From: Ryuthela nishihirai
Taxonomy: Eukaryota > Arthropoda > Arachnida > Araneae > Heptathelidae
Direction of reading: 5' to 3'
Length of the DNA stretch: 64,000 nt
Assembly (NCBI GenBank): GCA_038380435.1
Contig: JAWZYU010000034.1
Coordinates: forward strand, 6,244,704-6,308,703
In this document: in pieces, positions 1-11,744 of the stretch
Layout of the letters: each line of letters begins with the position of its first letter
Position numbering within the stretch: the first letter of the stretch is position 1
The notes under the pieces: model-generated
What the model saw: only the letters and a program-made list of their open reading frames with translations
What the model was told of the DNA's origin: nothing
The model's database searches: none
Translations under genes and position numbers: made by a program

Positions 1-1065
1 CCCTACCCCAGTACCTTGGTTGTGCCACACAGACAATATAACTGTGTTTTTTTTTTTGCTTTGGTGCACAAACCTTTCTGCACTTAGCCAAGATCGCCAA
101 ACTTCAACACCAAAAGAAAAAATTTATAATGCTGAGTAAAAAAAACAGCCAAGGAAGTTTTTTTCTATTTCATAACCAGTTCAGAAAATCCTGGGAATAC
201 GAGAGTCCAAGTCACTTTGTATAACACTGGCCATGTTTAAAATATACAATATTGAAAAAAAAAAATCATTAAAAGAAAAAAAAAATCATGTTTCAGGTTG
301 AATATTGTATTATTCTGGAGGAAATTTCCTTTCGATAAATATATAATTTAACTATTTTTATTCTTCAGGTTTTCAAAAATGAAGCCTTAATTATATAGTG
401 CAATCTTTTTTTTCACCATATCACATTGAAAAAGGCTTATTATAAATAAATTTACAAGTATATTGATTTTATCATTTATTTTCATAAAATTTGTAATAAA
501 TTCTGTTTAATTTGATATACAGCATAACCTATTTCCATTGATAGGCTATTTTTTTTTTAATTCTAAAGTTGACTTATTTATCTGACTCAGCACAATGGCT
601 AAAAAGCCTGGAATTTTCTCAAAGTATGGTAACCAAGAAAAAAAATTACAAAACAAGAGAAATATTTACTTGAAACCAAAACAATAATATTTTTGTTATT
701 CAGAAATAAATAGCCTTTCTTTTTTAGAGTCTCATAGTAAAAAATGCATCTGGCAAAACAAATAAAAATTTATTTAAAAAAAAAACTGTCTTGCCAGATG
801 CATTTTTTTACTATATGATTCTATAAAAGTCCTATTAAAATAAAACATTGCTTTTTTGTGAAATATTTTATTTTCAGAAAATCTACAATTAAATGCTGAT
901 TAATTTGGCATATAATAACATGCTATAATTCCTTTCATTAGTTATTTGGCAAAAAAGTTTTAAAGTTAATTATTTTTTGGCTGAGCATAGGGAGAAAATA
1001 GATTGGCTTCTGAATGAAACCAGTTTTTCAGGCTGGACACTGAAAGGGTTAATGTACACAGAGAA
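1..1065. other. AT-rich intergenic sequence, no gene seen
   Basis: This stretch is rich in A and T runs and has no convincing coding region. Segments around 560-830 resemble, in inverted orientation, the sequence around 38330-38900 (a shared CTCAGCACAA motif, AAATAAATAGCC and TAGTAAAAAA blocks). It is therefore probably an old dispersed repeat. It also holds the foldback at 734-814. Confidence 0.5.
734..814. repeat. Inverted repeat (hairpin), 23-24 bp arms
   Basis: The left arm 734-756 and right arm 791-814 are reverse complements around the core ATGCATCTGGCAA. They differ only by one extra A/T in the homopolymer. The 34-nt spacer is AT-rich. The function is unknown; it could be the remnant of a MITE. 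Confidence 0.8.
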
Positions 1066-1067
1066 TG

Positions 1068-1235
1068 GCTCTCCCACATATGGGGAGCTCAGATAGCTTT
1101 AAATCCCATCCAATGGATGGTGGCCTTTCCAAGCAAACTGGTGTCTCCTACTGATTGAAGGGAGGGTGGGGGTTTAGCAGAGATATATCTTAATCCTGTC
1201 ATAGGTGGGGCTCAAATCTGGGAACTGCAGATTAT
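1068..1235 (-). mobile_element. SINE1 fragment (tRNA-derived SINE, body and head)
   Basis: The sequence matches the complete SINE1 copies at 3392-3768 and 28415-28794. It carries the same body, including CCAATGGATGGTGGCCTTTCC, followed by the region that ends in the tRNA-like head (AACTGCAGATTATGAGC). It is diverged, so it is an old insertion. Confidence 0.7.
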
Positions 1236-1255
1236 GAGCAACCAAACCTACACTG

Positions 1256-1375
1256 GAGAAGGTTTCTCCAGAACAGAACAAGAGAAGGTTTCTCCAGAAC
1301 AGAAATTCACAGGTATGGGGCAAGGACCTGTTCAACACTTTAGCAGTGAGAGAACAGGTCCTTGCCCCATACCTG
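1256..1375. repeat. Local direct duplication followed by a perfect 24-bp hairpin
   Basis: A 20-odd-bp block (GAGAAGGTTTCTCCAGAACA) occurs twice in a row at about 1257-1302. It is followed by a perfect inverted repeat: arms 1310-1333 and 1352-1375, 24/24 complementary, 18-nt spacer. The right arm is collinear with the RTE-like LINE sequence that continues downstream, as seen when compared with 29770-29800. The left arm is therefore an inverted copy of it. Confidence 0.85.
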
Positions 1376-1645
1376 CGATTAAGGTGACTGTGTGATATTG
1401 TCAGCATTACCTCTCTCAATAGCTATATAATTTTTATATCCCACTAATCATTTTCTTTCCACAAGTACAACAGATTGTGAGGACAATGTACAGAGATTAT
1501 TCTCTCTGTCTTCACACAGTAATTCCAGCATTATAATCTAAGCATTCTGGGATTGCAAGAGACTGATGGACAAGTATAGGTCAGATACTCAAAAATAATT
1601 TTAAATTTCTCTTTTTAGGGAGAGAGGATGGAAAGCATCTTCAAA
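1350..1645 (+). mobile_element. RTE-like LINE fragment, 5' / endonuclease part
   Basis: The sequence is collinear with 29765-30050 of the RTE-like LINE copy A, through the segment with CTCTCTCAATA and the endonuclease start that in copy A reads SWNVRTL. Similarity fades near 1640. The copy is heavily mutated and non-coding. Confidence 0.75.
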
Positions 1646-1656
1646 ATTCATCTTCC

Positions 1657-2300
1657 CCAGTGTGCAACACACATGCCAGTTGCACGTGCACGTATTGTAA
1701 GGGACATTACGTAACAGGGTTAGTAGTTGAGATGAGAGAGTAGATGGTACTATTACTATTTACTATTACTTACTCATTACTATTGATAGTAATGAGTAAG
1801 TAGTTGCTAGTAGTAGTGAAGTAGTTGTTAGTAATGAGCAAGTAGTTGCTAGTGAGTAGAGAGTTTGGAGGAAGAAGGCAGGATGTTAGTTTAGAGATGT
1901 TTTGAGTGAGCTTTTAGTTGCTCAGGTTTTTTCATGTAATAGAAAAGATTGGTGAGTCATGATATTTTGGAAATAAACTCTGTTTTATGAAATAGTTTGA
2001 CTTTTCTATTTTTTTTTTTCCCTTGAGCAGAATAATTGATTTTGATAAGATTTAAATTTTAACAACTGACAATCTTTTTGAATTTAATTCATATCGACTA
2101 AGTAATACAAAATATACTTAGTGAACCCTTATTTAACTTTATTTGGCAAGAATTATTGCCTGGTACCAAAGCTATCTGGTAAATTTGTATAATTTGGATC
2201 AGTCATAAGGTCCAAAGTGAAGAAATTAACATACATTTGGAGCATTACAGAGAGTGCAGAAAGAAAGTGGCACACCGAACAGGGACTCAAAACATATTGT
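1657..2300 (+). mobile_element. Degenerate LTR plus leader of an LTR retrotransposon (copy A)
   Basis: The segment from about 1657 to 2300 aligns in inverted orientation with 18913-19470. Shared blocks include GGAAATAAACT (a possible AATAAA polyadenylation signal), TTGAGCA, AACTTTATTTGGCAAG and TTTGGATCAG. The LTR probably ends near 2160, just before TGGTACC, the decayed counterpart of the TGGTGCCC in copy B; a TGG start is typical of a primer-binding site. No coding region follows. A palindrome at 1767-1802 lies in the LTR. Exact LTR ends are uncertain. Confidence 0.6.
1767..1802. repeat. Perfect 17-bp palindrome with 2-nt loop
   Basis: Arms 1767-1783 and 1786-1802 are fully complementary (core ACTTACTCATTACTA). 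They sit inside a run of degenerate TAGTAATGAGTAAGTAG-type repeats within the LTR-like segment. Confidence 0.85.
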
Positions 2301-2684
2301 ATAAATTGTGTTATTTAATGTGACTGTCAAAGTTTAGCAAATTTTTCAGCTCATTAGTTATATTAACCATAGATTTAATGGCAGCTTAAGCCAAAAATTT
2401 TTGTTGAGCAAGATAGAATTTTGGGAAAATTTTAAAAGTGAACTGTTGGAAATCTATCTACTTTACGATGAATTTACACTTATAGCTACAGAACTTTTTC
2501 ACGAAGACAAATGGAAGATGATGATATCAAAACATTCATCTGAGGTACAGTAGAGTTATACCAGCATACTGTATATGTATGTATGTATGCTGATGCCACC
2601 AAAATTGACATAATAAACTGCATTATGTTCCGGTTAATATTGCCTTTAAGAGAATTTTAAAAAATACAAAACATAACTTCAATT
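2301..2684. other. No feature recognised
   Basis: AT-rich sequence without a gene. A short run of GTAT repeats occurs near 2572-2590. Confidence 0.4.
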
Positions 2685-2805
2685 TCAACTTTAGTTAAAA
2701 TTCGTTTCAACTAAAGTTAAATTTAATTTAGTTGTTGTTGAATTCAGTTTAGTTAAAGTTGAATTAGTTGCATTAGTTGAATTTAGTTTCAACTTCAGTA
2801 GTTAC
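2685..2805. repeat. Low-complexity degenerate repeat
   Basis: Repeated, slightly varied blocks of TTCAACT / TTAGTTAAA / TTGAATT in both orientations. It looks like a decayed satellite-like or simple repeat. Confidence 0.6.
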
Positions 2806-2879
2806 ACCCGCAAGAAGAGAAACTGCAAAAACCGCATTAAATCAATAATGGACACAATACTCGCCAAAGCACCTTGGAT

Positions 2880-4405
2880 GGCGGGCACTGAGATCCGCCA
2901 TCTACATCTTAATGCACACCAATTCTAACAAGGTCCTGTTTGACACTGTCTGCCCTCTGCATCCTAGGTCTCTCCCTCTTTCTGAGGCCTTTAAACACAC
3001 TGTTCATAACCCAATTCACTAATCTATAATTAACCAACGGGCAACATGGCCAAACCAGCAGAGTCTCTCTCTGCACAATATGCTGCTTAAAGGAGGTTGC
3101 AGACTCCTTTGCCTAACCTCATCATTAGTTACAAAGTTACTTGGGTTAAAGTACACTTTAATACCCAAGATACTATGTAAGCATCTAGAATCAAAAGCAT
3201 CTAGTTTACTGTTATGTTTACATAGCTTCCAAGTTTCACTACCATAATTAACCCTAGAAAGAACCAAACTACCTATTATAGTCTAATTTTAGTCTTTAGG
3301 TGTATATGCCTATTTCTCCACAATCTCCATAGATTCTTAAAAGTCCCGGCATCAATCCCTATTCATCTGTTAATCTCAAGCCACACATCACTGGGGCGGG
3401 GTGGTTTAGTCGGTAGCGTGCCAGGCTCGTAATCTATAGTTCCCAGGTTCCAGTCCCAGCTGGGTCAACATTGAGATTTATCTTCGCAAAATTCCCCGCC
3501 CTGCCCATAGTCAGTAGGGGACACCGATGGGCTTGGAAAGGCCGCCATCCGTCGGATGGGATGTTAAGCTGTGGCCCTGTGTATGGGAGAGCAATACTCT
3601 GTGCACGTTAAAGAACACAATGGAAGGCCTTGACGGGAGGCTACCATTTGTCTCCCAACAGCTGTTCCAGTGGGTCCCCAACCTTCTCTGAGCCTTCGGA
3701 GCCCATGTGACCTGGTCATTTAGCCCATGGTGTGCAAAAAAGTGCCGCTCAGAGGTAAAACAACCCAACCACACATCACCAGTATTTATTACATAGCTCC
3801 CAAGATAATTAAACTGAGACACCTGGTCAAGAGTGCAACCATTCAAAGCAAATGAAATACCATCTGCCTGACCAATTTTCATCATTTTAATTTTCTCTCT
3901 GTTTATAACCAAACCTACTCTATTACCAGTCTTACCAACAGCTTGAATGAAAGAGTTCATCTCATCATCATCAATTGCTAAAAGGGCTAAATCATCAGAA
4001 TAATCTAAATCAGACATTTTCATATCTCTAGATCATTTAAAGCCAAAATATTTCCCTTCCAAAGAATTCCATGTAACATAATCAATAACCAAAATAAAGA
4101 GAAAAGGAGACAAAATGCACCCTTGTTGAACACCAGAAGCAACGCTAAACCAATTGTTACAAGTCTTACCAATTCTCACACACAACTAAATGTTATTATA
4201 GAGAGCTTCATTATGTTAACTAATTTGTCTGGTATGCTATACGATCTCACAATCAACCACAAATTATGATCAACAGAGTTGAAAATCTTTTTGAAATCAA
4301 CAAAGCTAGCAACCAAAGGTTTCTAAAACTAAACATTTCTCAAGAATCTGCTCGAGTGAAAATATCTAATCTACACATCCCCTACCACTTCTGAATCCAC
4401 ATTGC
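2880..4405 (-). mobile_element. RTE-like LINE fragment, 3' half of ORF2 (broken)
   Basis: On the minus strand this matches the reverse transcriptase C-terminus and 3' end of the RTE-like LINE copies A and B. Readable pieces include SRVNYGSETWKLCK (3019-3267) and DLDYSDDLALLA (3511-4023). The latter has YSDD where the other copies keep the YADD catalytic motif. The fragment is interrupted by a SINE1 insertion at 3392-3768 and joins another SINE1 at about 4406. Many frameshifts are present. Confidence 0.85.
3392..3768 (+). mobile_element. Complete SINE1 insertion with 11-bp target duplication
   Basis: The 377-bp element is flanked by the perfect 11-bp duplication CCACACATCAC (3381-3391 and 3769-3779). 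Its 5' end is a tRNA-like head with a box A-like TGGTTTAGTCGGTAGCGTGC and a box B-like GGTTCCAGTCC. The body is about 300 bp, and the tail is a short CAACC-type repeat. It sits in the RTE-like LINE fragment, so it is younger than that fragment. The partner LINE that mobilises it is unknown; the I-type LINE here also has a CCAA-type tail. Confidence 0.9.
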
Positions 4406-4614
4406 TCATCCCACAATTCCCACACACGGGGCCACAGTTTAATGTCCCATCCGATGGACAGCGGCTTTTCCAAGCCCATAAGTGTATGCTACTGACCATG
4501 GGCAGGGCAGGGAGTTTTGTGGAGATAAATCTCAACGCTGACCCAGATGGGACTCAAACCTGGGAACTACAGATTACAAGCCTAGCGCGCTACCAACTGA
4601 GCCACCCCACCCCT
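4406..4614 (-). mobile_element. SINE1 copy, 3'-truncated
   Basis: The sequence matches the 5' 200 bp of SINE1 in reverse. The tRNA-like head lies at the right end (GCTACCAACTGAGCCACCCC) and the body ends at about 4406, where it abuts the RTE-like LINE fragment. Confidence 0.85.
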
Positions 4615-4617
4615 CAA

Positions 4618-5975
4618 ATAGAAGGGTGAATGTGCGCAGTTGAGATATGCAAATGATGATAATCCAGAGCAGATGTGTGATAAAAGATGAAGAAGGAACA
4701 GTGATGGTATTGTGTTTATGCAGGTGGAGGTCATCGAAAGGTTGAGATTAGGTTGTTCTGCTTGGAAATTGTTCAGTGAAGACCAAAAATGCTTGGTACA
4801 TGATGTCGACAGATTTATTGCCATTTGGATGCTTTTGAGAGAGGAAGAATTGTAGGCCTATGTAAAGCTGGATGGACTACATGTTGTGTCGCTGCCCATG
4901 TTCTTCGAGATGCACAAACTGTTGGATGCTGTTGGTAATAGTGGCGAAATGAAGATTCTTGCATGCGTCCCAGAGGGAGTGGTGCCGTTCGACAGACGTC
5001 AGCATGGCTTGATAAGCCCATTGTTCCACATGCTTGTTTGTCACCACAGAGCACTGCAGCAATATTCGATGGGCTGTGTCAGCAGCCATGGACATCCTCA
5101 TAATGACCCAGATGGTAAACCGAAGGTTGCATGAGGCATACCTGCACTCTAGGCAACCATATGTCGACTGTCATTGACTGCAAACCATCGCAGTGCTCAT
5201 CTGGCTTGGTGCCAAAGTCGTGAGAACTGGGGTCATGAATGGAACACTGTTGTGTTTGGTGATGAATCCGATTTCTGTCTGGGTGCTAACGATCGACGGG
5301 TCCATACATGGCGACAATCTAGCGAGAGGATGGATCCAGCTTTCGCGACTGGCACACCATCCATCAGCCAGGCATAATGGTATGGGGTGCTATTGGATAT
5401 TACAACAGGTCACATCTTGTTCGCATCACAGGAACATTGACAGCTGCACGATACGTTAGTGCTGTTCTGCAGCCCATTTTTGTTACTGTTCCTGGGAGGC
5501 ATGCAGCAGCCCATTTTACAGCATGACAATGCCCACTTAACACTGCTAGTGTCTTCAGACAATGTTTACAACATGTTCAAGTATTACCATGGCCAGCACC
5601 ATCTCCAGATTTATCCCCAATAGAAAATATGTGGGACCACATTGGACGACGTGTGCAATCCTCTCACTGGCTGGCACGAAACTTTGATGAATTATGGGAG
5701 CAAATCAATGCTGCCTGGTATGCAATTCCTCAGGACCATATCCATCGACTGTACGACTCCATGTCACGCCATATTGCTGTCTATATTGCTGTTCACGGCA
5801 GTGCAACCACCTATTGAGGCAGTCACATTGTGCTGCATTATCTCATCTTCTATCTGCTGTAAGTGGATGCAAATTAAATCATAGTATGCCAATATGTATT
5901 GCTATGTGTGTGCTACATTTCACCCCTATTGGCTAGCTTCTTCTGGGTGGGGTAATTTTAATGTCATGCAGTGTA
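4618..5975 (+). pseudogene. Tc1-like (IS630-Tc1-mariner) transposase pseudogene
   Basis: Reading frames across about 4803-5817 give conserved pieces of a Tc1-type transposase. These are an N-terminal helix-turn-helix start (ERGRIVGLCKAGW near 4830), the first catalytic aspartate in VVFGDESDFCLG (5174-5377), and the C-terminal segment with ENMWDHIGRRVQ (5629-5817), where the last acidic residue of the DDE/D triad would fall. Stop codons and frameshifts separate them. A terminal-repeat-like end (GGGGTAATTTTAATGTCATG) lies at 5950-5969. The 5' terminal repeat is not seen; a SINE1 abuts it. Fossil DNA transposon. Confidence 0.85.
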
Positions 5976-6714
5976 AATAACTCCCTTTTTTAATCATGGG
6001 AAAAATTTATATTGTATCTTAATAAAATACATGTGGAAAGAAAAGAATGATTTTTCAAGTTTGAATTCTCTACTTTTATGGGATATAGATCAAAATATTT
6101 CAAATGAGAATTTATATTTTTTTCAAATAGTGGTTTCATTTGTTGTGTGTTGATTTGAAGAAATTTGAAGTGTTCTTGATTTGAAGAAATTTGACACATT
6201 CTACAGCATGACTCTGAAAGAGTTAAATACTAAGGTTTTATAATTAAATGAATGCAAAGAATTAGCTGTAATTAGGTTATGAATACGAAGTGTTTTCTGT
6301 AAACTATTGTTGCATAATCTGTTTCATTACTTTATACGAATATATGTAGAAACAATAAAGCCCTGTTCACTTTCAAAAATAAAATTAATTTAAGAAAAAT
6401 GTTATTCAAGTTATTTAATAACTGCTTTAATTAACTGCATTTGCTTAATAACTGCAAATTTTTAGAGAATAGTATACTAAGTGTAAACTTATGTTGAATA
6501 CTGGTTTACACTGTCTCGGGACCTAGGACTGACCACTGACAGAACTAATAGCCAGAGGTGACCAGGTCCATGGCCTCATGCATGTTAAAGTATTCTGCTA
6601 CTGTGCCCTGGCAATCTCCAGCTACTTCACCTTGAGTCACATTACTACATTCAGCACAAATTGACAATATAAAGCAACATGACATTAAAGAACATAAAGT
6701 AGAGCATAGTTAGG
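5976..6714. other. No feature recognised
   Basis: AT-rich sequence with no convincing gene. Small ORFs have no recognisable content. Confidence 0.4.
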
Positions 6715-6962
6715 TTGGAACACCTCAGACAGCATTTTTATGCATATAATGGACTAAAGGTCAGGTCACAAGGACCTCTAGGGTTCAGATAAGGTTAGAG
6801 TTGTGGATCCACTGGACCTGTTAGAAGATAGATGAAAGCATCTTGTCAAGATCATCCAGCATGTTCTTTAACATGCACAGTCTCTCAATGCTAGCACAAT
6901 CTAGGACTTGGAAATACAGATTTCAAGCCTGGTGGTGCTACCGACTCAGCATGGGAAAAACT
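6715..6962 (-). mobile_element. Old SINE1 copy
   Basis: A diverged match to the SINE1 3' part (GACTAAAGGTCAGGTCACAAG, then a CATCCAGCATGTTCTTTAA-like segment) continues to a decayed tRNA-like head (CTACCGACTCAGC). Internal deletions are present. Confidence 0.65.
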
Positions 6963-7487
6963 ATCTGTTTTAATAATAAATTGTAAAAATTGAGGTATTT
7001 TTGATAATGGTACAAGTAAATTTTATCTTTTACAGGTGACCTGTAAAACCCAAAAGCCTATCTGCAAAATATAGAATAATTATAATTCATTTACTTTGCA
7101 TGATCAGTCTTCTTTTATTTGATATCAATTGAAACTGTATGACACTGGTATTAATTTACTGTTATTGCCAAATAATATTTCTACACATAAAATACCTAAC
7201 TTCCTAATACATAAAAAATTATGTTTCACGTTACCAGCAATGTTTTTTATTCTTATTAAAATCTTTCATGTTACAATAAGACTTTCCTTTGATTTTTTTT
7301 AAGTTCTTATTTCGAGAACTTATATTTGTTTTGCCTAGTTAATATAATAGTTAATTATAGTATTTATTTTTGTTTATCTGACTCTTAGTACTTGTTCAAT
7401 TTTGGTTACAATATTGTCCAAAAGTTTATAAATAATATATCCCTTGGTAGAATATAAAAGGTATGTGATATTTTGCAGTAGTTTATA
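6963..7487. other. No feature recognised
   Basis: AT-rich sequence without a recognisable gene or repeat. Confidence 0.4.
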
Positions 7488-7489
7488 TA

Positions 7490-8623
7490 CACCAATCATC
7501 CAATACATTAAAACCACCTCTGAGTTATGCAAAAAAGCATACGTGCAGCCAATCAGTGTCACGTGCAAAGGTCGTGAATAATATATATAATACCTGTGTC
7601 AGAGCTCTCACAGGCAGTATTTTCTTTTATTTCAACATGGGAAAAGCAAAGGATTTATCAGATTTTGACAAAGGCCATATTGTTATGGCAAGACACCTTG
7701 GTAAGAGCATCTCTGAAACAGTGATGCTGGCAGGCTTCTCACGGTATGCAGTAGTTAGTACCTATCAAAGTGACCTAAACAGTACCTAAACAGGTGACAC
7801 TTCGTGCCATCGACAAGGCGTGGGCCGGCCATGCCTCATTGATGCCAGAGGTCAGCACAGGCTATCTCGTCTTGTCTGCAGCAATAGGAGGGCTACTATG
7901 GCTGACATTACCCATAATTTCAATTGTGGTAAGGGTCCAATGTGTCTGAACACACAGTTCATTGTAAGCTCTTGGATATGGGTCTCCACAGCTACAGACC
8001 CATTTGTGTGCTTATGTTCACAGCCGTTCACCGTCATCAATGCTTGCAGTGTGCATGTAATCATCGACATTGAACCATAGAAGACTGGAAGAGGGTCACA
8101 TGGTCAGACGAATTCCATTTTCTGTTACACCATGTGGACGGATGAACTCGTGTGTGACGTTTACCTATGGAAACCTTCTCATCTTGATGAAATGTGGGGC
8201 AGATCCAGGCAGCTGGAGGGAGTGTGATCGCCTGGGCAATATTTTCTTGGGGAACACATGGACCAATTATCCCTTTATGGAGACTGTATTCCCTGGCAGA
8301 GATGTCGTCTTTCAACAAGACAATGCCCCATGTCACATTGCGAAGAAGGTTCAGGAATGGTTCCTAGAACACGATGAGGAATTCAATTTATTGCCATGGC
8401 CCCCAAATTTGCCAGACATTAATCCTATTGAGCAGCATTACCCCAACCACATAAATTTATGGGAACTACAGGATCTTCTATTGCAGTCATGGTACCAAAT
8501 ATCAAGTGACTCCTACCAACATCTCATTGAATCTATGCCTCATTGGATGAGAGCTCTTTTGGCAGTGAGAGGAGGATCTACATCATATTAGATAGGTGGT
8601 TTTAATGTTTAGGCTGATCAGTG
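7490..8623 (+). mobile_element. Tc1-like transposon with both terminal repeats, transposase broken
   Basis: The element is 1134 bp and bounded by TA dinucleotides (7488-7489 and 8624-8625). The inverted ends are about 30 bp: both start with CAC and share CATTAAAACCACCT (7507-7519 side and 8594-8607 side). The transposase frame starts at ATG 7637 ([18 protein letters not shown]) and ends at the stop near 8589-8591 (RGGSTSY). The second catalytic aspartate is visible in FQQDNAPCH, and the third acidic position lies in LPDINPIEQ. Stops and deletions between 7790 and 8070 make it inactive. The end sequence is of the type known from Tc1 elements of fishes and their parasites. Confidence 0.9.
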
Positions 8624-8626
8624 TAT

Positions 8627-8935
8627 AAGGGTCATTCAAATGAAAAGTGGTCATCAATAATGAGGTGTAAACCATTTATTGATCTGTTCAAATTTTCCAT
8701 GCCTATTGAGACATTGTCCCAACATGAAATTAACATGATATCCTCTTTCCTAGTGTGACTTTGGCAGTTGCATGACGATCTGTGATAATGCACCATACCT
8801 CTTTATCTAGTTTCAGATCCTTCATTTCATGATGTTTTTAGAGATCCAAAAATATGAAAATCTAATAGGGGAGAGGTCAAGACTACAGGGAGGATGTTCC
8901 AAGCATTCCCAACCATACATACCAATTCAGCATTG
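8627..8935 (-). pseudogene. Mariner-family transposase C-terminal fragment
   Basis: On the minus strand a frame near 8770-8925 reads GWECLEHPPCSLDLSPI. This corresponds to the conserved HPPYSPDLxPxD block of mariner transposases that carries the third catalytic aspartate. The left side (GGGTCATTCAAATGAAAAG, from about 8628) may be the mariner end. The rest is missing; the upstream end is cut at the I-type LINE fragment region. Confidence 0.7.
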
Positions 8936-8970
8936 TTATTATTACTTGATCAATATGAGAATAGACATTG

Positions 8971-10392
8971 ATTGGTTGGTTGGTTGGTTGGATGGGGTTT
9001 TATGGCACAAGAGCAGCTAGGGCTATATTGCACCAAACAAAAGTACAGAAACAGATAAAAACCCGCAAACCACAAACAAAGATAAAATAACATAAAAATG
9101 GTAAATGACGGCAGAGAAATGAAACAACACAAAGAAGATGAATATAAAAAGAACCAACAAGAGTAAAAGTCAACAATAACATTGGGTGTAAAGGATCCAT
9201 TTAAAATCAGAAACAACAGTAAAAGCTAGGAAACAATATAAAAATCATAAACGAGTAAAATAACCTGTAAAATGTAAAAATTCAAAGATAGGAGTTAAAA
9301 GCGATTCATCAGATAAAAGATGTCCAAGTGTAAGGGTCTCAGATGTAAAATCATGAAAAGTAAAATATAAACATCTGTCTAAGTTAAAAGCTGGACAATG
9401 AATTAAAATATGTTTTATAGTTAATATGGTGTCGCAAAACTCACATTTAGGTTTGTTGTTCTCCTGCAGAACATAAGCGGAGCTGAGCAAGTACAACTTC
9501 CTCCTTGCGATTCCTGTAGTAACAAGACTGCCATGGTTTGATGATAGGTTTGATCTCAAAGAGCTTGTTTGTAAGCTGTTCTGACCAAGATCACTGCTAT
9601 TGTGCCCAGAGTTCAATGGAAAAATCGAATTATGGAATCGGCAGCAGAGAGTCGGATAAGTGCGTAGCTGACTTGGCAACAGCCTCTGCCAAGTCATTGC
9701 CCCTGATGTAACCAGGTACCCAAAGAAGAGAACAGTGGTGGTGGCTGCCAGACGATGGAACTGCTGGTGGATCTTGGAGAGAACAGGATGAGGCTGACAC
9801 CTCACCGAGATCAAAGCGTGTAGGGAGCTAAGCGAGTCGATGTAGAGGACACACCGACGATGACTTGCTATGTGGTCCAAGGCAATGCTGATAGCCTGCA
9901 ACTCTGCAGTGAAGATGAAACACTGCTATGGGATCTGGTCAGCAATGATCACATCACAGCAGACCATGGCTGATCCCACAGATGTACAGGACTTTGAGCC
10001 ATTTGTGAAGACAGACAAGTTAAGGTGCTCAGCATGATGGCTGGCAAAGAGTTGCTGACACACACAGTCAGGTGTAAAGGCCTTCCTCATCCTGCAAAGA
10101 GAAAAATCACAGGAAGGGGAAACAGAGAGCCATGGTGGAAGTGGCTCAGCTGTCAACTGTGTGATGCTATCGAGACTGGTATCAGTCTCGCAAATAACCT
10201 CGGACACGCAAACCAAAAGGACGAATGGCAGTCAGCCAATTCTGGTATAACATTTCCCACTGGGGACTGAAAACATAGTCCCAAGTGGGATGACCAGGCA
10301 GGGATCACAATTTTGCAGCATACTGCAGGGACAACTTCTGACAGTGAATAGAAAAGGAAGGTTCGTCAGTCTCAATGTAAAGATTCTGGATC
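8971..10392 (-). mobile_element. I-type LINE, 5'-truncated copy (RNase H and 3' end)
   Basis: This matches the 3' part of the complete LINE at 20058-26309. The minus-strand frame 9901-9245 reads an RNase H-like region followed by a C-terminal zinc knuckle (CEFCDTILTIKHILIHC), and 10216-9926 carries the RNase H start (FTNGSKS). The 3' end on the minus strand is a CCAA-type tetranucleotide tail, seen on the plus strand as GGTT repeats at 8971-8990. The 5' truncation point is near 10392. Frameshifts make it inactive. Confidence 0.88.
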
Positions 10393-10401
10393 AGTGACCA
10401 A

Positions 10402-10439
10402 CTTATAATATATGCAAACGTTTTTGCATGTATTATAAG
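10402..10439. repeat. 17-bp inverted repeat, 4-nt loop
   Basis: Arms 10402-10418 and 10423-10439 (CTTATAATATATGCAAA and its near-exact complement, one mismatch). It lies just beyond the truncation point of the I-type LINE copy. Confidence 0.75.
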
Positions 10440-11100
10440 CCTTATATTTGTATGATATCCAGCCTTAAATGGTGGCATTTAATTTATGCCACATCTACAG
10501 TTTTAGTTAAGTGTATATTAAATTTCTTTTGGTTAATTCTCAATCTTTTGGGTATAGGCTGGTAAGATTTATGAGAGGGAGTCAGTAAGTCACAAAAATA
10601 AAAAAAGAAATAAGTTTCTGAAAACATTTATACACATCCCATGATTTTATTAAATTCTGCAAACCTTCTGAATAATAAGAATTAGTTGTTGTCATAACCA
10701 GGGACACATCATCTTCAACCACTGAATCATAAAAAAAAACACTTCCAAGGACCAACTAAATGGAAATCACTAGAGACAAGGGTATAGTTCCCACCCCAAA
10801 TCATTAATGGTCTCTGGAAGTGAATGTATTTTGAATTTGGGTTGTGTGCAGTTTGGTGTTATCATGTAATAGCAATACTACACATCTCAACAAATGTATA
10901 ATCTTTATATAACATAGTAGGATAATATTAATTCAATATTGGTCAACAAGATTACTGGTTCTCTGTCAACAGTGAGGATGTACTAATGGGGTATTCACTA
11001 TCTGGGCTCATGGCAGATGTAATGTTCATGCAACATGTTGAAACCACATCATCAAATATCAATTAATATAAACCAGCATTTACATAAGAAATAAAACGAT
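10440..11100. other. No feature recognised
   Basis: AT-rich sequence; no gene recognised. Confidence 0.4.
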
Positions 11101-11108
11101 ACACTAGT

Positions 11109-11315
11109 CCAGTGGCTCTCAACTTTTCATGCTTCAAGTACCCCCTAGAAATGTGTATGTAACTGGCATTCCTCTTGTATAGATAGATAAAACTATAGTT
11201 ACAGTATAACAATGGGAATAAAACAAAACATACGTATAACATATATCTAGCGACTTTTGAGCTCTCACGGCGTACCCCAAAATATTTTACCACATACCCC
11301 ACAATGAGAACCGCT
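11109..11315. mobile_element. hAT-type MITE, 207 bp, with 8-bp target duplication
   Basis: The 8-bp direct repeat ACACTAGT flanks the element (11101-11108 and 11316-11323). The ends are short inverted repeats of hAT type: CAGTGGCTCTCA at the left and the complement of AGCGGTTCTCA at the right. No coding capacity. It needs a transposase in trans; the 13684-16362 hAT has different ends and is unlikely to be the source. Confidence 0.85.
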
Positions 11316-11323
11316 ACACTAGT

Positions 11324-11744
11324 CTCTAGAATTATGGGGCTGATGATTTAAAACAGTTATTAAATAACTTACCTACATATATTTCTAACTTGATATGTGC
11401 TGATTTCTGAACCCTTTCAAATATAAAACCTAAATGTTAAATAGCTACTTTTCCATATTTACCCATACTATAACAATTCCTAGTTTACTGAGAAAAGAAA
11501 TTATACATGTCTGTAAAATAAGTCTAGAAGCAGGAAGGATAAAAATGCAAATTAACCAAGTCCATAATAGAACTAAAGTATCACAAATTTTATAAATGCA
11601 AGTTTTCTTTTAAAGATCTCAATCTCTCATATTATTCAAAGTTTAGTATGAAATGATAAAGTCCTGCCTTCAGGAGAAATGTACAATATTAAAATGACCC
11701 CAACCAAACGGTCTACCCAAAATTCATCACCTCTGAATCATACA
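11324..11744. other. No feature recognised
   Basis: AT-rich intergenic or intronic sequence. Confidence 0.4.

Noticed and set aside
9926..10270. Overlapping open frames on both strands as separate genes
   Set aside because: They belong to the RNase H region of the truncated I-type LINE (minus strand). The plus-strand frame is a shadow.
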